Below are positions 1-9,727 of a DNA stretch of 64,000 bases, piece by piece; within the stretch, counting starts at the first letter, position 1, and each line of letters opens with the position of its first letter. The notes beneath the pieces were generated by a model that was not told the DNA's origin, ran no database searches, and worked only from the letters and a program-made list of their open reading frames with translations. The stretch comes from Aspidapion aeneum (taxonomy: Eukaryota; Arthropoda; Insecta; Coleoptera; Brentidae). The stretch spans positions 12,787,756 to 12,851,755 of the forward strand of contig OY755038.1 of NCBI GenBank assembly GCA_963576565.1. The letters run 5' to 3'. The position numbers were made by a program, and so were the translations under genes.

Positions 1-589
1 ACTTTTAATAATAAATTAAATGTACTTTAAGAGTACTGTTAGCTCCCGCTAAATTTCGCGGTTGTTTATATATTTTTAAAACCACACAATTGTATGAAGG
101 ACAGAGAGCATTTCGCGCATTTGGACATGCACACCAACAACCAGAGAGATCCTTGTCGACCGCCTCGAGAAAATGGCGTGTTAATTTCGTTCTCCAACTA
201 TTTCAAATTTCGACACCTGAAAGTGCTCGATTTTGGTGTACTGAAGCATAGAACTAGAAACTTCAGCCCTTCAGCTACGTGGTGACATCATTAGATCCAA
301 AAAGGGGCCCCTTGGAACGTGAAGAAATTGGCTGCAAACTGGTGAGTGCCTTTGTTTCTGATTGCCGTTGTGTGGCACAATAATTAACCTATGAACGTTT
401 GACTATTTCGTAATTTCATATCAATATATTTATGTTTGTTCGCGCTTCATTAATTAAAATATTTACAGTCCATTGCATTTATCGTTTTTCTTACTGCGGG
501 CATAACAAGTACCTTCTTCAAAATGTTATTAAAATGTTTTTTTTAGTATTTTATTTTCACAGTAAAATATTTAATTGTTTTGTACTAAA

Positions 590-590
<1 letters not shown>
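1..590. other. No recognisable gene at window start
   Basis: AT-rich sequence without a convincing coding region. A 63-codon open frame at 94-285 resembles nothing I know. A CTG|GTGAGT string near 340 could be a splice donor, but nothing supports an exon. I see no repeat shared with the rest of the window. Confidence 0.4.

Positions 591-593
<3 letters not shown>

Positions 594-649
<56 letters not shown>
594..649. repeat. (TA)n microsatellite
   Basis: An uninterrupted alternating TA tract of roughly 55 bases. It is followed directly by an ACTGGCGTATAC string that opens the small inverted-end element next to it. Confidence 0.9.
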
Positions 650-653
<4 letters not shown>

Positions 654-654
654 C

Positions 655-800
655 CCACTGGCGTATACAAAAAATCGCCTTGGAGGGCTTGGAAATTTTT
701 TCCACTTTTATCTATTAACATATTAAAAAGTTGGAAAATAAATAGTTTTAACATAATATATTTTTAGATTCTTCCCCCTCCCCCCTTGTATTCGCTCATG
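655..800. mobile_element. Possible small MITE, ACTGGCGTATACAA ends
   Basis: The left end CACTGGCGTATACAA is loosely mirrored at the right by TTGTATTCGCTCATG, with C-rich runs just inside, as in the other GGCGTA-ended elements of this window. Terminal similarity is imperfect and no target duplication was seen, so the call is tentative. Confidence 0.3.
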
Positions 801-817
801 GAGAAACTATAATAAAT

Positions 818-1540
818 ATTTTTTCTATAAGCGTGCGGAAAAGTCCACTTTTCCGCACTAGTGTGGAAAAATATTTTTTCCGCACTAGTGCGGAAAAGTA
901 AATTTGTTACGATTTTGAGGTGTTCTATAACATTTAGACCGTTCAAAATACATTTGTATCTTTCCTAGCACACGAAATATCCTAAAAATATTCAAATTGA
1001 CTAAAATTCTGCTATATTTTCAATATTTTCGATAAAATAAAGTTTTCAGTAAAATAGGTTCAAATTATAAGTTTTAAACCTCCCCGGTATAAATATCGTC
1101 ATTGTCAATGTCAAACAACAATGAGCACTAGTGGTTTTAGATTTGGCATCTTAAATCACCATAGCAACAAAGTACAAACAAACTGTCAAAACAAAGCCAA
1201 TTTTGCAGATACAAGCGTCTTTTGAATTTTTCAAACAAAAAAATCAGATTTTCAATGGATTCTTCGGACGAAGATCTACCCCAGTCAGTTCTAGAAGCCG
1301 CTAGAATGTGAATAATAATAATTGATTTGATTAAAACGTTTTGAATATAAATAATTTTCTGATTAATTTTTAGTTTTTTCCTCACGCTTATAGAAAAAAT
1401 AGTGTACCTAACTCGTGCGTAAAGTGTCTTTTCCGCACTTGATTGCTGGCCAAACTCCGCTATCGCGTCGTTTGGCCATCTGCAATCGCGTGCGGAAAAG
1501 AGGCACTTTCCGCACTAGTTAGGTAAACTACTATTTTGCT
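818..1540 (+). mobile_element. TIR/foldback element, copy 1
   Basis: The outer part starts ATTTTTTCTATAAGCGTG (818-835) and ends with its exact reverse complement (1383-1400). It is followed directly by a second inverted-repeat segment (about 1401-1540) built of CCTAACT(c/a)GTGCG and CTTTTCCGCAC arms. The interior contains several GTGCGGAAAA / TTTTCCGCAC stretches. A near-identical copy lies at 31318-32064. Inside, on the plus strand at 1257-1313, is an 18-codon frame beginning MDSSDEDLPQSVLEAARM and then a stop. I recall similar N-termini in insect tyrosine-recombinase-like transposon proteins, but that is memory, not a search. It is probably a non-autonomous derivative that kept the first coding exon. 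Confidence 0.6.
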
Positions 1541-1568
1541 TTATTTGCTAATGGGACAGCCGAGCACG

Positions 1569-2150
1569 GGACAAACATTATATTACGGAACTGGCCTTTG
1601 CGAGAAAGATTTAGTCCCAGTCAGAAAAATGTCGCCAACGACCCTTATTAGTCCCGCAAGATAATATTTACTTGCCGCCTTTGCACATCAAACTTGGATT
1701 GATCAAAGAGTTTGTAAAAGCACTGGACAAAACAGGCGACGCATTCATATTTTTGAAAACTAAATTTCCTCGTCTTAGTGAGATTAGACAACTTTTTCAA
1801 GATTCGACGTTTATTGAACACCTGAATCAAAAAGACAAACGAGCTTGGTTTGCATTCCAAAAGGTGTGTAAGAACTTTTTGGGTAAGCATAAAAGTGATG
1901 ATTATGTTACTCAGGTCGGGGAATTGCTCTTAGCGTAAAAGGCCATGGGATGTAACATGTCCCTTAAAGTGCACTTCCTTCACTCGCATCTGGACTTCTT
2001 TCCTGAAAATTTAGGAGCAGTCTCGGATGAATACGGGGAACGGTTTCATCAAGACATCGCTAATTTGGAAAAGAGGTTTTCAGGGAAGCATGTTGGCGGA
2101 GTACTGCTGGTTTTTGAAACGAGAGAGTTATACCCGAGGGGTCATCAGCT
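1569..2150 (+). pseudogene. Broken arthropod transposon ORF (unknown class)
   Basis: The reading frame moves between frames: WPLRERFSPSQKNVAND is followed in another frame by LPPLHIKLGLIKEFVKALDK (around 1672-1731). Then comes MSLKVHFLHSHLDFFPEN and GERFHQDI (1957-2060), and another shift into MLAEYCWFLKRES near 2090. The order and wording match a widespread arthropod repeat-encoded protein usually annotated as uncharacterised. I recognise the block PPLHIKLGLIK...HFLHSHLD...ERFHQD, but cannot assign a transposase superfamily. At least two frameshifts and a stop (TAG near 1649) make this copy non-functional. Its 3' end runs into the ACAGTAC minisatellite. Confidence 0.6.
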
Positions 2151-2152
2151 TT

Positions 2153-2625
2153 CAACAGTACTGTACAAATTTCACAACAGTACCCGACAGTACCACGACA
2201 GGATCCAACAGTACTCGACAGTACACGACAGTACCCAACAGTACTCGACAGTACCACGACAGGACCCAACAGTACTCGACAGTACACGACAGTACCCAAC
2301 AGTACTCGACAGTACACGACAGGACCCAACAGTACACGACAGTACCCAACAGTACTCGACAGTACACGACAGGACCCAACAGTACTCGACAGTACCCAAC
2401 AGTACACGACAGTACGTAACAGTACTCAACAGCACACGATAGAATCCAACAGTACACGACAGTACCCAACAGTACACGACAGGACCCAACAGTACCCGAC
2501 AGTACACGACAGTACCCAACAGTACTCGATAGGACCCAACAGTACTCGACAGTACACGACAGTACGTAACAGTACTCAACAGCACACGATAGAATCCAAC
2601 AGTACTCGACAGTACTCGACACAAC
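2153..2625. repeat. 10-bp minisatellite (ACAGTACNNN), block 1
   Basis: More than forty consecutive decamers of the form ACAGTAC plus CCA, TCG or ACG, with occasional ACAGGAC variants. The three variable positions alternate in larger patterns, so 20-, 30- and 50-bp higher-order periods are visible. It is open in several frames, which explains long low-complexity translations rich in NSTRQY or CRVL; none is likely to be real protein. Confidence 0.95.
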
Positions 2626-2638
2626 CCTCTTACCCGAA

Positions 2639-3008
2639 ACAGTGGCGTAGATGCGAAAAGACAGGATGACCTTTTTTTTGCTCGCAAGTTTTTTGAGTGC
2701 GCGCTAAGGCCTTGTCGTCCCCAAACAGGATGACCTTTATTGTTTAAGTGGGCGCACGATTTGTGAGCGCGGCGCGGGTCCCCAAAAATGATGACCTTTT
2801 TTTTTTTTTTTTTGTCGCCAGTGTTTTGATGTTTTGAGGACGCGCTAAGGCCCCGTCGGCCTTCCCCAGGATGACCTTTTTTTTTTTTTTGGTCGCAAGA
2901 TTTGTGAGCGCGTTGCGGTTCCCCAAAGATGATGACCTTTTTTTTTTTTTTTTTGCTCGCATGTTTTTTGAGGGCGCGCTTTGTCCCTGTCGGACCCCCC
3001 CAAGGCAC
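2639..3008. repeat. Alternating L/S tandem array with poly(T) runs
   Basis: Five units start with (AG)GATGACC followed by a T-run, at about 2663, 2727, 2786, 2867 and 2927. Two unit types alternate: a long type with GCGCTAAGGCC(C/T)(T/C)GTCG and a short type with GATTTGTGAGCGCG, in the order L-S-L-S-L. The left edge CAGTGGCGTAGATGCG and the L unit are the reverse complement of part of the element at 4121-4385, so the array was built from that MITE family. It sits between the two minisatellite blocks. Confidence 0.75.
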
Positions 3009-3190
3009 GACGACAGTACTCAACAGGACCCAACAGTACACGACAGTACCCAACAGTACACCGACAGGACCCAACAGTACTCGACAATACACGACAGTAC
3101 CCAACAGTACTCGACAGTACACGACAGTACCCAACAGTACTCAACAGTACTCAACAGGACCCAACAGTACACGTCAGGACCCAAGTCCTG
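3009..3190. repeat. 10-bp minisatellite (ACAGTACNNN), block 2
   Basis: Same decamer family as 2153-2625, separated from it by the L/S array. The simplest history is one minisatellite split by insertion of a MITE that later amplified. Confidence 0.9.
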
Positions 3191-3294
3191 TTGGACGCTG
3201 TACAAAATTTTAGGGTGCCGATGACCCCTCGGTTATACCTCAGGGTATAAAAGGAAAGCAAGCACCAAGTGAAGGTACGAAAGTTCTTATTTAT

Positions 3295-3441
3295 CAGTAG
3301 CGCACCCAGGAATATGTCTTAGAGGGCCCGACGCCTTTATAGCCTCATGATGTCGAATTTTAAGCTTATTTTTGTGTTTTTTTTTATGAAACATTTAGAA
3401 TATATGTAAAAAAATCTAAGGCTTGGGGGGCGGGGGGCGTG
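3295..3441 (+). mobile_element. CAG(T)GGCGCACCCAGG MITE, degraded copy
   Basis: Begins CAGTAGCGCACCCAGG and ends in a CTAAGGCTTGGGGGG tract, parallel to the copy at 4121-4385 (same CCCGACG, GTCAAATTTTAAG and ATCTAAGGCTTGGGG blocks in the same order). The middle is deleted and the right terminus is eroded. Confidence 0.6.
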
Positions 3442-3834
3442 TTTGAAACTAAAATAACTCTCTTTATACTTAAAAATTAAAATTTATGTCGATAATATTA
3501 TAATTATTATCGAAAAATGATAAAAATAGGTAAAAAGGCTGCTCCCTCAAAAATGGTGGATAATAGAAGAAAACGCACGCTATATTTGGATTCCGGGCGT
3601 CGTCTTACATAAGAATCAGCGAAAATAATGCCAGGGCTCAAGAATTTTTTTTTTGCAGACCATGTAAATCTGTCACAATACTGTCGATTTTAAAATAAAG
3701 TCAGGTTTTATTTCAATGGGGACTTATTGCAATAAAGCCAGGTACTAATTGTGCCGGGCACTATTCTAACAGTTTCGCATTATAAGAACTACAAGTACTG
3801 TGTCTTCTTTCAAAATTAGGCCTTAATAAATTCA

Positions 3835-5133
3835 GCAAACTAATATCAATCATACATACATAAAAACGATAAAAGAACTATACAAAGGGTCAAAATCTAA
3901 AATTAAAATTGGAAATCGACTTTTAAAAGAATTCCTGGTAACAAAAGGCTTAAGACAGGGATGTTGTATCTCTCCAACTCTTTTTAAAATATATATCGCA
4001 GTAGCTCTAAAACACTGGAAACGTAAAGTGCACGGCATGGGAATACAACTTAACGACCGATTTACCATATACACACTACAGTTTGCTGACGACCAAGTAA
4101 TTGTGGCTAATAATAAAAAACAGTGGCGCACCCAGGAATGTGTCTTGGGGGGGGGGGGGGGGCCCGACAGCTACAAAGCCCGCCCTCAAAAAACTTGCGA
4201 CCAAAAAAAAAAAAAAAGTTCATCATGTCTTTTCGCAACTACGCCACTGCTTGGGGTTGGGGGGGGGGGGACCAAAGCCTCCTGACGTCAAATTTTAAGG
4301 TATTTTTCATGTTTTATCATCAAATATGTAGAAAATATATTAAAAAATCTAAGGCTTGGGGGGGCCCCCCCTGGGTGCGCCCATGTGAAAGAGACATGGA
4401 GTATATGATGAGAAAGTTAACAGAAGAATACCAAAAGGGGGGATTCACAGTGAACGTGGACAAGACACAGTACTTATGTATTGGAAACGAATCCAGTGAG
4501 TTAGTACTAGAAAATGGACAAACAATATCTCCATGCAATGAGTATGTATACTTGGGTGTCACATTTGATAAGACAGGAACAGACTGTCAAGAATTGGAAA
4601 AAAGAATAGTAAAAGCAAAAAAAGTTATTGGATGTCTTAACAGTATTTTATGGAGCAGAGAGATAAAAAAGAATGTAAAATTTAACATATATGAAACAAT
4701 GGTCAAAAGCACGCTGTTGTATGGAATAGAGACTTGTCGTGTAACAGAAAAATACAAAACAAAAATGGAAAGTGTCGAAATGGATGCAATAAGAAGATCA
4801 GTGAGAATATCTAGAATAGATCACATAAGAAATGAGATCATAAAAGAAAGAATGGGATTCGAGGGAAGCATAACGGATGACATCACTAAAACGCAACTGA
4901 TATGGTACGGCCATGTACAACGGATGAACAACGAAAGATTACCAAAGCAGGTCCTAGAATGGCAACCAATAGGGCGCAGAAAAAGAGGGCGTCCCAAACT
5001 AGAATGGCAACAGTCAATCCAAAGATCAATGAGTCAAGAAAATCTGACAGAGGATGATTGTCAGGATCGAAGGAGGTGGAGAATAGGCGTCGGACAACGT
5101 AGAAAAACGTTCTAAACCGACATAGTAGTAGTA
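3835..5133 (+). pseudogene. Non-LTR retrotransposon RT fragment
   Basis: The reverse transcriptase palm is recognisable: KGLRQGCCISP (about 3946-3978) followed by the catalytic FADDQ (about 4084-4098). After the 4121-4385 insertion the frame resumes with EYMMRKLTEEYQ, then YLGVTF, LLYGIE and a C-terminal GHVQRMNNERLP...RRKRGRPK region, ending in a stop at 5113-5115. This thumb and C-terminal architecture is typical of insect RTE/CR1-like elements. The 3' tail is TAGTAGTAGTA (5123-5133). The 5' portion (endonuclease and early RT) is missing, and the insertion destroys the frame. Confidence 0.75.
4121..4385 (+). mobile_element. CAGTGGCGCACCCAGG MITE inserted in LINE
   Basis: Ends CAGTGGCGCACCCAGG and CCTGGGTGCGCCCATG are near-perfect inverted repeats with G-rich runs inside. 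An internal CAACTACGCCACTG end at about 4236-4250 suggests a second, nested terminus. It lies right after the FADDQ motif of the RT, between VANNK and the ERDMEYMM continuation. No clear target duplication was found. Confidence 0.65.
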
Positions 5134-5264
5134 TTTATAAATTTCACTTTGGTATGTCAATTTTGAAAGATCAACTGTCAGTTTTCAATGAAAAACTGTC
5201 ATAACAGTGCCCGGCACTATTACTGCCTGGCTTTATTGCAATAAGTCCCTAATAAGTTACGGCA

Positions 5265-5742
5265 TTAACAAGCAATTTTTATTTTCCGTGTTTAATCAGA
5301 GTCAGTAAATAAACAATGTTCTTTACTCTGTCTTTTTACAATAAGTTCATTGTTTTATTCACTGTGTTTTTACTACAATGCCAAAGGCCTCCCAAAAATG
5401 CCCTTGATCTGCTTGTCGGAATCTTTGATGTGGGCCCACCTAATTTTCATAAAGACACATATAGATGGAACAGATTTCCTAATAAACGTTGTATCCAACA
5501 ATTTTGCTATTTTGGGTTTCACAGCATCTTTTACTTAAAAGATTTCACTTATCTTGCATCTATTTGGTAAATAGACTTTTATAACGTGTTTTGGGGTAAA
5601 ATATTCCGGGGAAGATAGTACTTCCCAAATTGGTTAAAAGAAGTTCCTATAAACATCAGTGGCGGAACAATGTAGTCGAAAAAGGCGTATTTAAGATTAA
5701 ATTATAAAAAATAAATTATTGATTTATTTCTAACATTGTAGG
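5265..5742. repeat. Interspersed repeat, copy 1 (pair with 59929-60398)
   Basis: About 475 bp shared with 59929-60398, including AGTCAGTAAATAAACAATG, GCTTGTCGGAATCTTTGATG and GGCGGAACAATGTAGTCG blocks. Part of it (about 5595-5655) recurs inverted at 8166-8230, so the LINE at 5840-8100 may have landed inside a foldback relative. No coding capacity recognised. Confidence 0.7.
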
Positions 5743-5774
5743 GTGTATTTCATGGAAAGTTAATACTCCTCAAA

Positions 5775-5835
5775 TAAACAAAAAAAGTTTCAAGTTACAA
5801 CCTAACCTCACCTAACTCTCCTCAAATGCATTTTT
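5775..5835 (+). repeat. Left copy of ~60-bp direct repeat flanking a LINE
   Basis: A block starting CAAATAAACAAAAAA and containing TTACAACCTAACCTCACCTA is repeated at 8103-8165 with a few differences. The two copies bracket the LINE fragment and its hAT insertion. They could be an unusually long target duplication or the result of a local duplication. Confidence 0.6.
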
Positions 5836-6424
5836 CGACCCATGTTTTTTTTTATCAAGTTTGTGAACATAAACTCAGAGCTACAACCTGAAATAAGCAA
5901 AGCGGAAATAAAGAGAGGATTAAAGAAAATGAAAAATAACAAATCACCTGGAAAAGAGGGAGTAACGGCAGAAATGCTCAAGTACGGTGGTAAAGCTGTA
6001 GTTAATACCCTCCATATTCTGAATAAAATACTAAAAGAAAAAATAATCCTAATAAAACGAGCCAACAAATATAACATTCGATAGCATTGAGCACTGGGCA
6101 GTAAAAGCATCTTTAATTAATAGCCGAATAGATCACAGATATACAGACTTAATAGCCAATATATATAGCGAAGCAACAACATCAATCAAAATTCACGAAC
6201 GAACTAAGCCAATCCTCATAAGAAAAGGTATCCCCTAAATTATTTTATCAGGCTCTAGAAGATGTTTTTAAAAGCTTAGATTGGTTAGAAATAGGCATCA
6301 AAGTAAACGGACAATTCTTGAACCACCTAAGATATGCTGATGATATCGCCTTAATAACAGACAAAAAAGAAGATCTGATAAAAATGCTGGAAGAACTGGA
6401 TACAGCAGCCAAAAATATAGGCTT

Positions 6425-7086
6425 AAGTATGAACTACACTAAAACTAAAATCATAACAAACCATTGGCGTAGTTAGCCTTGCTTTTCAGGGGGGGCCGTG
6501 GCCCCGGTCTATCTTGAACAAAAAGCAAACATAGGTTTTAAAGAGTCTTGCAAAGTGTGCAATGAATAAAAAAAAAAATACGCGCATTAAATGTTCTAAT
6601 ATTTTAATATAACAAATTTAATAATACATTTACCAACTTATTTATATGTATACACAGGAAGTATGTAATTCAGCAATTCTACAAAGAAAGTTTCCTACGA
6701 CGCTGACTGAAAGCGTCTACCACACTGTCTAAGTCGACCTCAACATCTTTTTCTATAAGTATGAACTACACTAAAACTAAAATCATAACAAACCATTGGC
6801 GTAGTTAGCCTTGCTTTTCAGGGGGGGCCGTGGCCCCGGTCTATCTTGAACAAAAAGCAAACATAGGTTTTAAAGAGTCGTGCAAAGTGTGCAATGAATA
6901 AAAAAAAATACGCGCATTAAATGTTCTAATATTTTAATATAACAAATTTAATAATACATTTACAAACTTATTTATATGTATACACAGGAAGTATGTAATT
7001 CAGCAATTCTACAAAGAAAGTTTCCTACGACGCTGACTGAAAGCGTCTACCACACTGTCTAAGTCGACCTCAACATCTTTTTCTAT
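6425..7086. repeat. 332-bp tandem duplication spanning a transposon junction
   Basis: 6425-6756 and 6757-7086 are almost identical. Each begins with the LINE sequence AAGTATGAACTACAC, crosses the TAACAAAC target site and includes about 290 bp of the left end of the hAT element. The duplication therefore happened after the insertion. Confidence 0.85.
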
Positions 7087-7994
7087 GAATAACAATGACA
7101 AACCTGAGTGTCTCTCTTAAGTCATAGTTGTTCTAAGCCAATTAAAAACTCTCCTCATGGCAGAGACAGACCTCTCGCAAGTTGCACTTGAAATTGGAAG
7201 AATACTCGCAACTTTAAAAAGTTGGTAGAGGTTTGGATAGGTGTTTTCTGCTATATGTTGTTTGATAGAATCATGACCAACAGTTTGATTTAACCGAACA
7301 ATACAATTCTTTAAAACGGTCATTTCTGCTCTTAGAAGTAGTAAAAGTATTAATATTAAAAATTTCCCGGTATTGCTCGACGAATTTACTCCATTTAACG
7401 ACGTGGGAAAGCTTAATATGAAAATGGTTATGAAATTGTCACCAAAATCGGAAAATTTCCATAAGACACTAAACGCTAACCTCAAAAAAACTAAAAAGAT
7501 TATTATATTTATTTTAGAAAAACAGTTTAAAAAGGTCTTTTATAACCTTACGACATCTACAACCCGATTTCGGAAACAGAGGGGCAAAGGTCGCTGTCTA
7601 TTAAATGCGAAATTTAACTTACACTTCTATAATATTTAACAAGATGTCGCCATTATGTATGAAATATTCAATATGCATAATTATGTTTAAATTTAAAAAA
7701 TATTTTCGGGAAATTGCATAAGTGCGGAAAAGTTACCGATAATTGAAAGAGAAAAAGCCTAATTCCGCAAGACAAGGGCTTTTTCCTGAAATGTAAATTA
7801 TCTGAATGATTTTAAATTTTAATTCACCTATTTTATTTGAATATTTCCCGAATAATAATAGAAAAGTATGTATTTTCAGCGTCATGTTCTTTTACTAGTA
7901 GTCGGTAGGGGAGGCCTAAAATATCTTAGGGGGGGCCTGAGGGACTTCAGGGGGGGGGGCAGGCCCCCTCTGGCCCCCCCTAGCTACGCCAATG
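6462..7994 (-). mobile_element. hAT-family element (left end duplicated)
   Basis: Termini CATTGGCGTAG and CTACGCCAATG are perfect inverted repeats. The 8-bp target duplication TAACAAAC is present at 6454-6461 and 6786-6793 on the left and 7995-8002 on the right. G- and C-rich subterminal runs are typical of this group. Counting from the second left end the element is 1201 bp (6794-7994). It contains a transposase C-terminal relic on the minus strand. Confidence 0.85.
7009..7320 (-). pseudogene. hAT transposase dimerisation-domain relic
   Basis: Minus-strand reading: LYQLFKVASILPISSATCER, then SVSAMRRVFNWLRTTMT, a stop in place of Gln (about 7114-7116), then ERHSGLSLLFIEKDVEVD and QRRRKLSL, ending at a TAG (7009-7011). 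This is the hAT C-terminal dimerisation region (SSA..ERS.S.LRR....RS.M..ERL.....). The rest of the transposase (zinc finger, RNase H-fold core) is absent, so the copy is non-autonomous. The duplicated left end holds a second, shorter fragment of the same region. Confidence 0.8.
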
Positions 7995-8102
7995 TAACAA
8001 ACACAGATGAAGATATTACGGTCAGAATATACTTGGGAAATTATTAGACTAAAAAAAGAAAACCAAACAGCTGAAATCAAGAGACGAGTAAGATTGGCCT
8101 GG

Positions 8103-8165
8103 GCAAATAAACAAAAAACGTTTCAAGTTACAACCTAACCTCACCTAGCTGACTCCCCTCATATG
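8103..8165 (+). repeat. Right copy of ~60-bp direct repeat
   Basis: Partner of 5775-5835; see that entry. The following sequence (8166-8230) is an inverted, diverged match to 5595-5655. Confidence 0.6.
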
Positions 8166-8230
8166 CATTTATATAGGAACTTCTTTTTATCAATGCAGTA
8201 CTATTTTCTCCCGAAATGTTTTACCCCTTT

Positions 8231-9310
8231 TTGATTACATCCTATATGTTACTGTAAAAGTCTGACATGGCTTAGGTACTTTTTTGCCAAATGAAGTTTT
8301 AGCTATTAAACAAAACAATAAATCCAAAATAAAGTAGAAATATCGATATTTATAAAGAAAAAATATTTATAAAAACAATGTTATAATGACTTAACATATA
8401 TTTTTGTATTATTTATACAAAAAATGTTATTAAATATTAATAAAAAAAGGTTTAATGGTTCAAACAAGGCTTTTAATGGCAAGAGAATGATAAGTTTAAT
8501 GAGACTTTATTTTAACAACACTGTGCTACAATTAAGACAAAATAATGGACTCTTTTATCCATTTTGTTTAAATAATGTTTTGATGGAACATTTTAAAGTT
8601 TACCAACGAGTTTTGGAGTTATAACTCAAATCTAGAGTTCAGTAAAGCTTTATTAAGGCAAAAGGTTGAACCAATCGCATGCTGGAGAGTCCGTCCTCCA
8701 GATAGAAATGGAGAGCATTTTATTTGTTGGCATATTCGGATAGTATTAAACCTTAACTTTTCAATAAAAAATATTCTACCAATTTATCTTCTCAAAATTT
8801 TCAAGGACAAAAAAATATTCAAAAATATTGAAAATGCACATAATTGTAACACAGATTATAACGTTAGTAAATTAAACAACGAAAAACAGTTAAGGCACAT
8901 CTTGCAACAAATTAGTTTTGGTTTCCAAAAACTAGACAAGACTATTTCTTTTAAAACGAACAATTTTACAAAAATTTCCTTTAGTTTTTATAACAAAATA
9001 CTACCAATGGGTTAACTAAAGTACTACTGAGTTTTTCTCAAATTTTCAACATAAAATGTTCACAAATTTTCCAAAATTTTTTCACAATTTTTCCAAAAAC
9101 TAAATTACCCTGAACTACTGGCACCACTTTGTAACAGGGGCCTAGTATGTGACAGTGGTACTGTCACCTCAAGTGGCCAAGGCTTAAATGTTGTAAGCTA
9201 CCAACTTAGGCTACAACTTATAAAAATTATAAAAAGATTAAATGTTACTATATGTTATTAAATTTACTCGATCTCGAAAGGGAATTTGACGGTTCTTGGA
9301 GGAAAAGTAT
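8231..9310. other. AT-rich stretch without recognised content
   Basis: A 66-codon frame at 8424-8624 resembles no family I know. The stretch 8240-8270 (TATGTTACTGTAAAAGTC) matches the region near 60645. The rest appears unique and AT-rich. Confidence 0.4.
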
Positions 9311-9726
9311 TGTTACGGGTTCACAACGACAAATTAAAACTCGCAATTGTTGAAAACGATACGTCAATTGATTTCGACAAATTATGTACAAAAACACACA
9401 CTTAAACTTAGTAATAACTTGCTAATAATTCACTACTATAATCGGTCTATTAACTTCGTGTTATTCTCACGACCACTACAGCACGCTATCTGTGACTGAC
9501 TGCCTGGTGCGCGACCCCGGCCCTATATATAGGATCGTTCCAACTCTCTCGAACTTTCCGGCAGCCTTCGACGTCCGGAAAGTTCCCGCACTACCGCGAC
9601 CGCAAGCCACAGACAACGCAACTAAAACCTAGACTAAGAATACAACCTTAAGATAAATCGACCTAATACTACACTAAACCTAAATAAATTCCAATTATAA
9701 AATTTAAATAACTTAAATTTGTAACA
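9311..9726 (-). repeat. 3' LTR of Ty3/gypsy element
   Basis: On the minus strand the segment begins TGTTAC and ends GTAACA, the inverted TG..CA ends expected of an LTR (416 bp). It is preceded on that strand by a purine-rich tract GAAGAGGAGGATAG that fits a polypurine tract. A TATA-like CCTATATATAGG lies at about 9521-9532. Only one LTR is present because the element is 5'-truncated, so the boundary rests on terminal symmetry and the purine tract. Confidence 0.65.
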
Positions 9727-9727
9727 C

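Larger units (their letters stand above)
3718..5250. mobile_element. Palindromic TIR element carrying a LINE
   Basis: The left end GGGACTTATTGCAATAAAGC and the right end GCTTTATTGCAATAAGTCCC are exact reverse complements. Both continue inward through a GTGCC(G)GGCACTAT block and a run ending near ATCAACTGTCAG / TCTTTCAAAATTAGG. The same family forms the cluster at 41345-42050. A LINE fragment (3835-5133) interrupts its centre, and that LINE is itself interrupted by a MITE (4121-4385). Confidence 0.7.
5860..8100 (+). pseudogene. Non-LTR RT fragment, split by a hAT element
   Basis: The RT starts with SKAEIKRGLKKMKNNKSPG and proceeds in a shifted frame through FDSIEHWAVKASL, then HLRYADDIALI (catalytic YADD near 6330-6341), then NIGLSMNYTKTKIITN up to 6461. 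It resumes after the insertion at 8003 with NTDEDITVRIY and ends about 8100. Several frameshifts are visible and RTE-type wording is clear. The QGD..SP block after GIP is lost. Confidence 0.7.

Noticed and set aside
557..754. Minus-strand frame with YIYIYI run
   Set aside because: It is the translation of the (TA)n microsatellite; the same applies to the frame at 60400-60597.
2027..3250. Long open frames through the ACAGTAC repeats (NSTRQY- and CRVL-rich)
   Set aside because: A 10-bp repeat shifts through all three frames and rarely contains stops, so length is no evidence of coding. Composition is purely repeat-derived.
9130..9311. Alternative LTR start at TGTAACAGGGG (9130)
   Set aside because: The 9311 start gives exact TGTTAC/GTAACA symmetry with the end next to the polypurine tract; the 9130 start does not.
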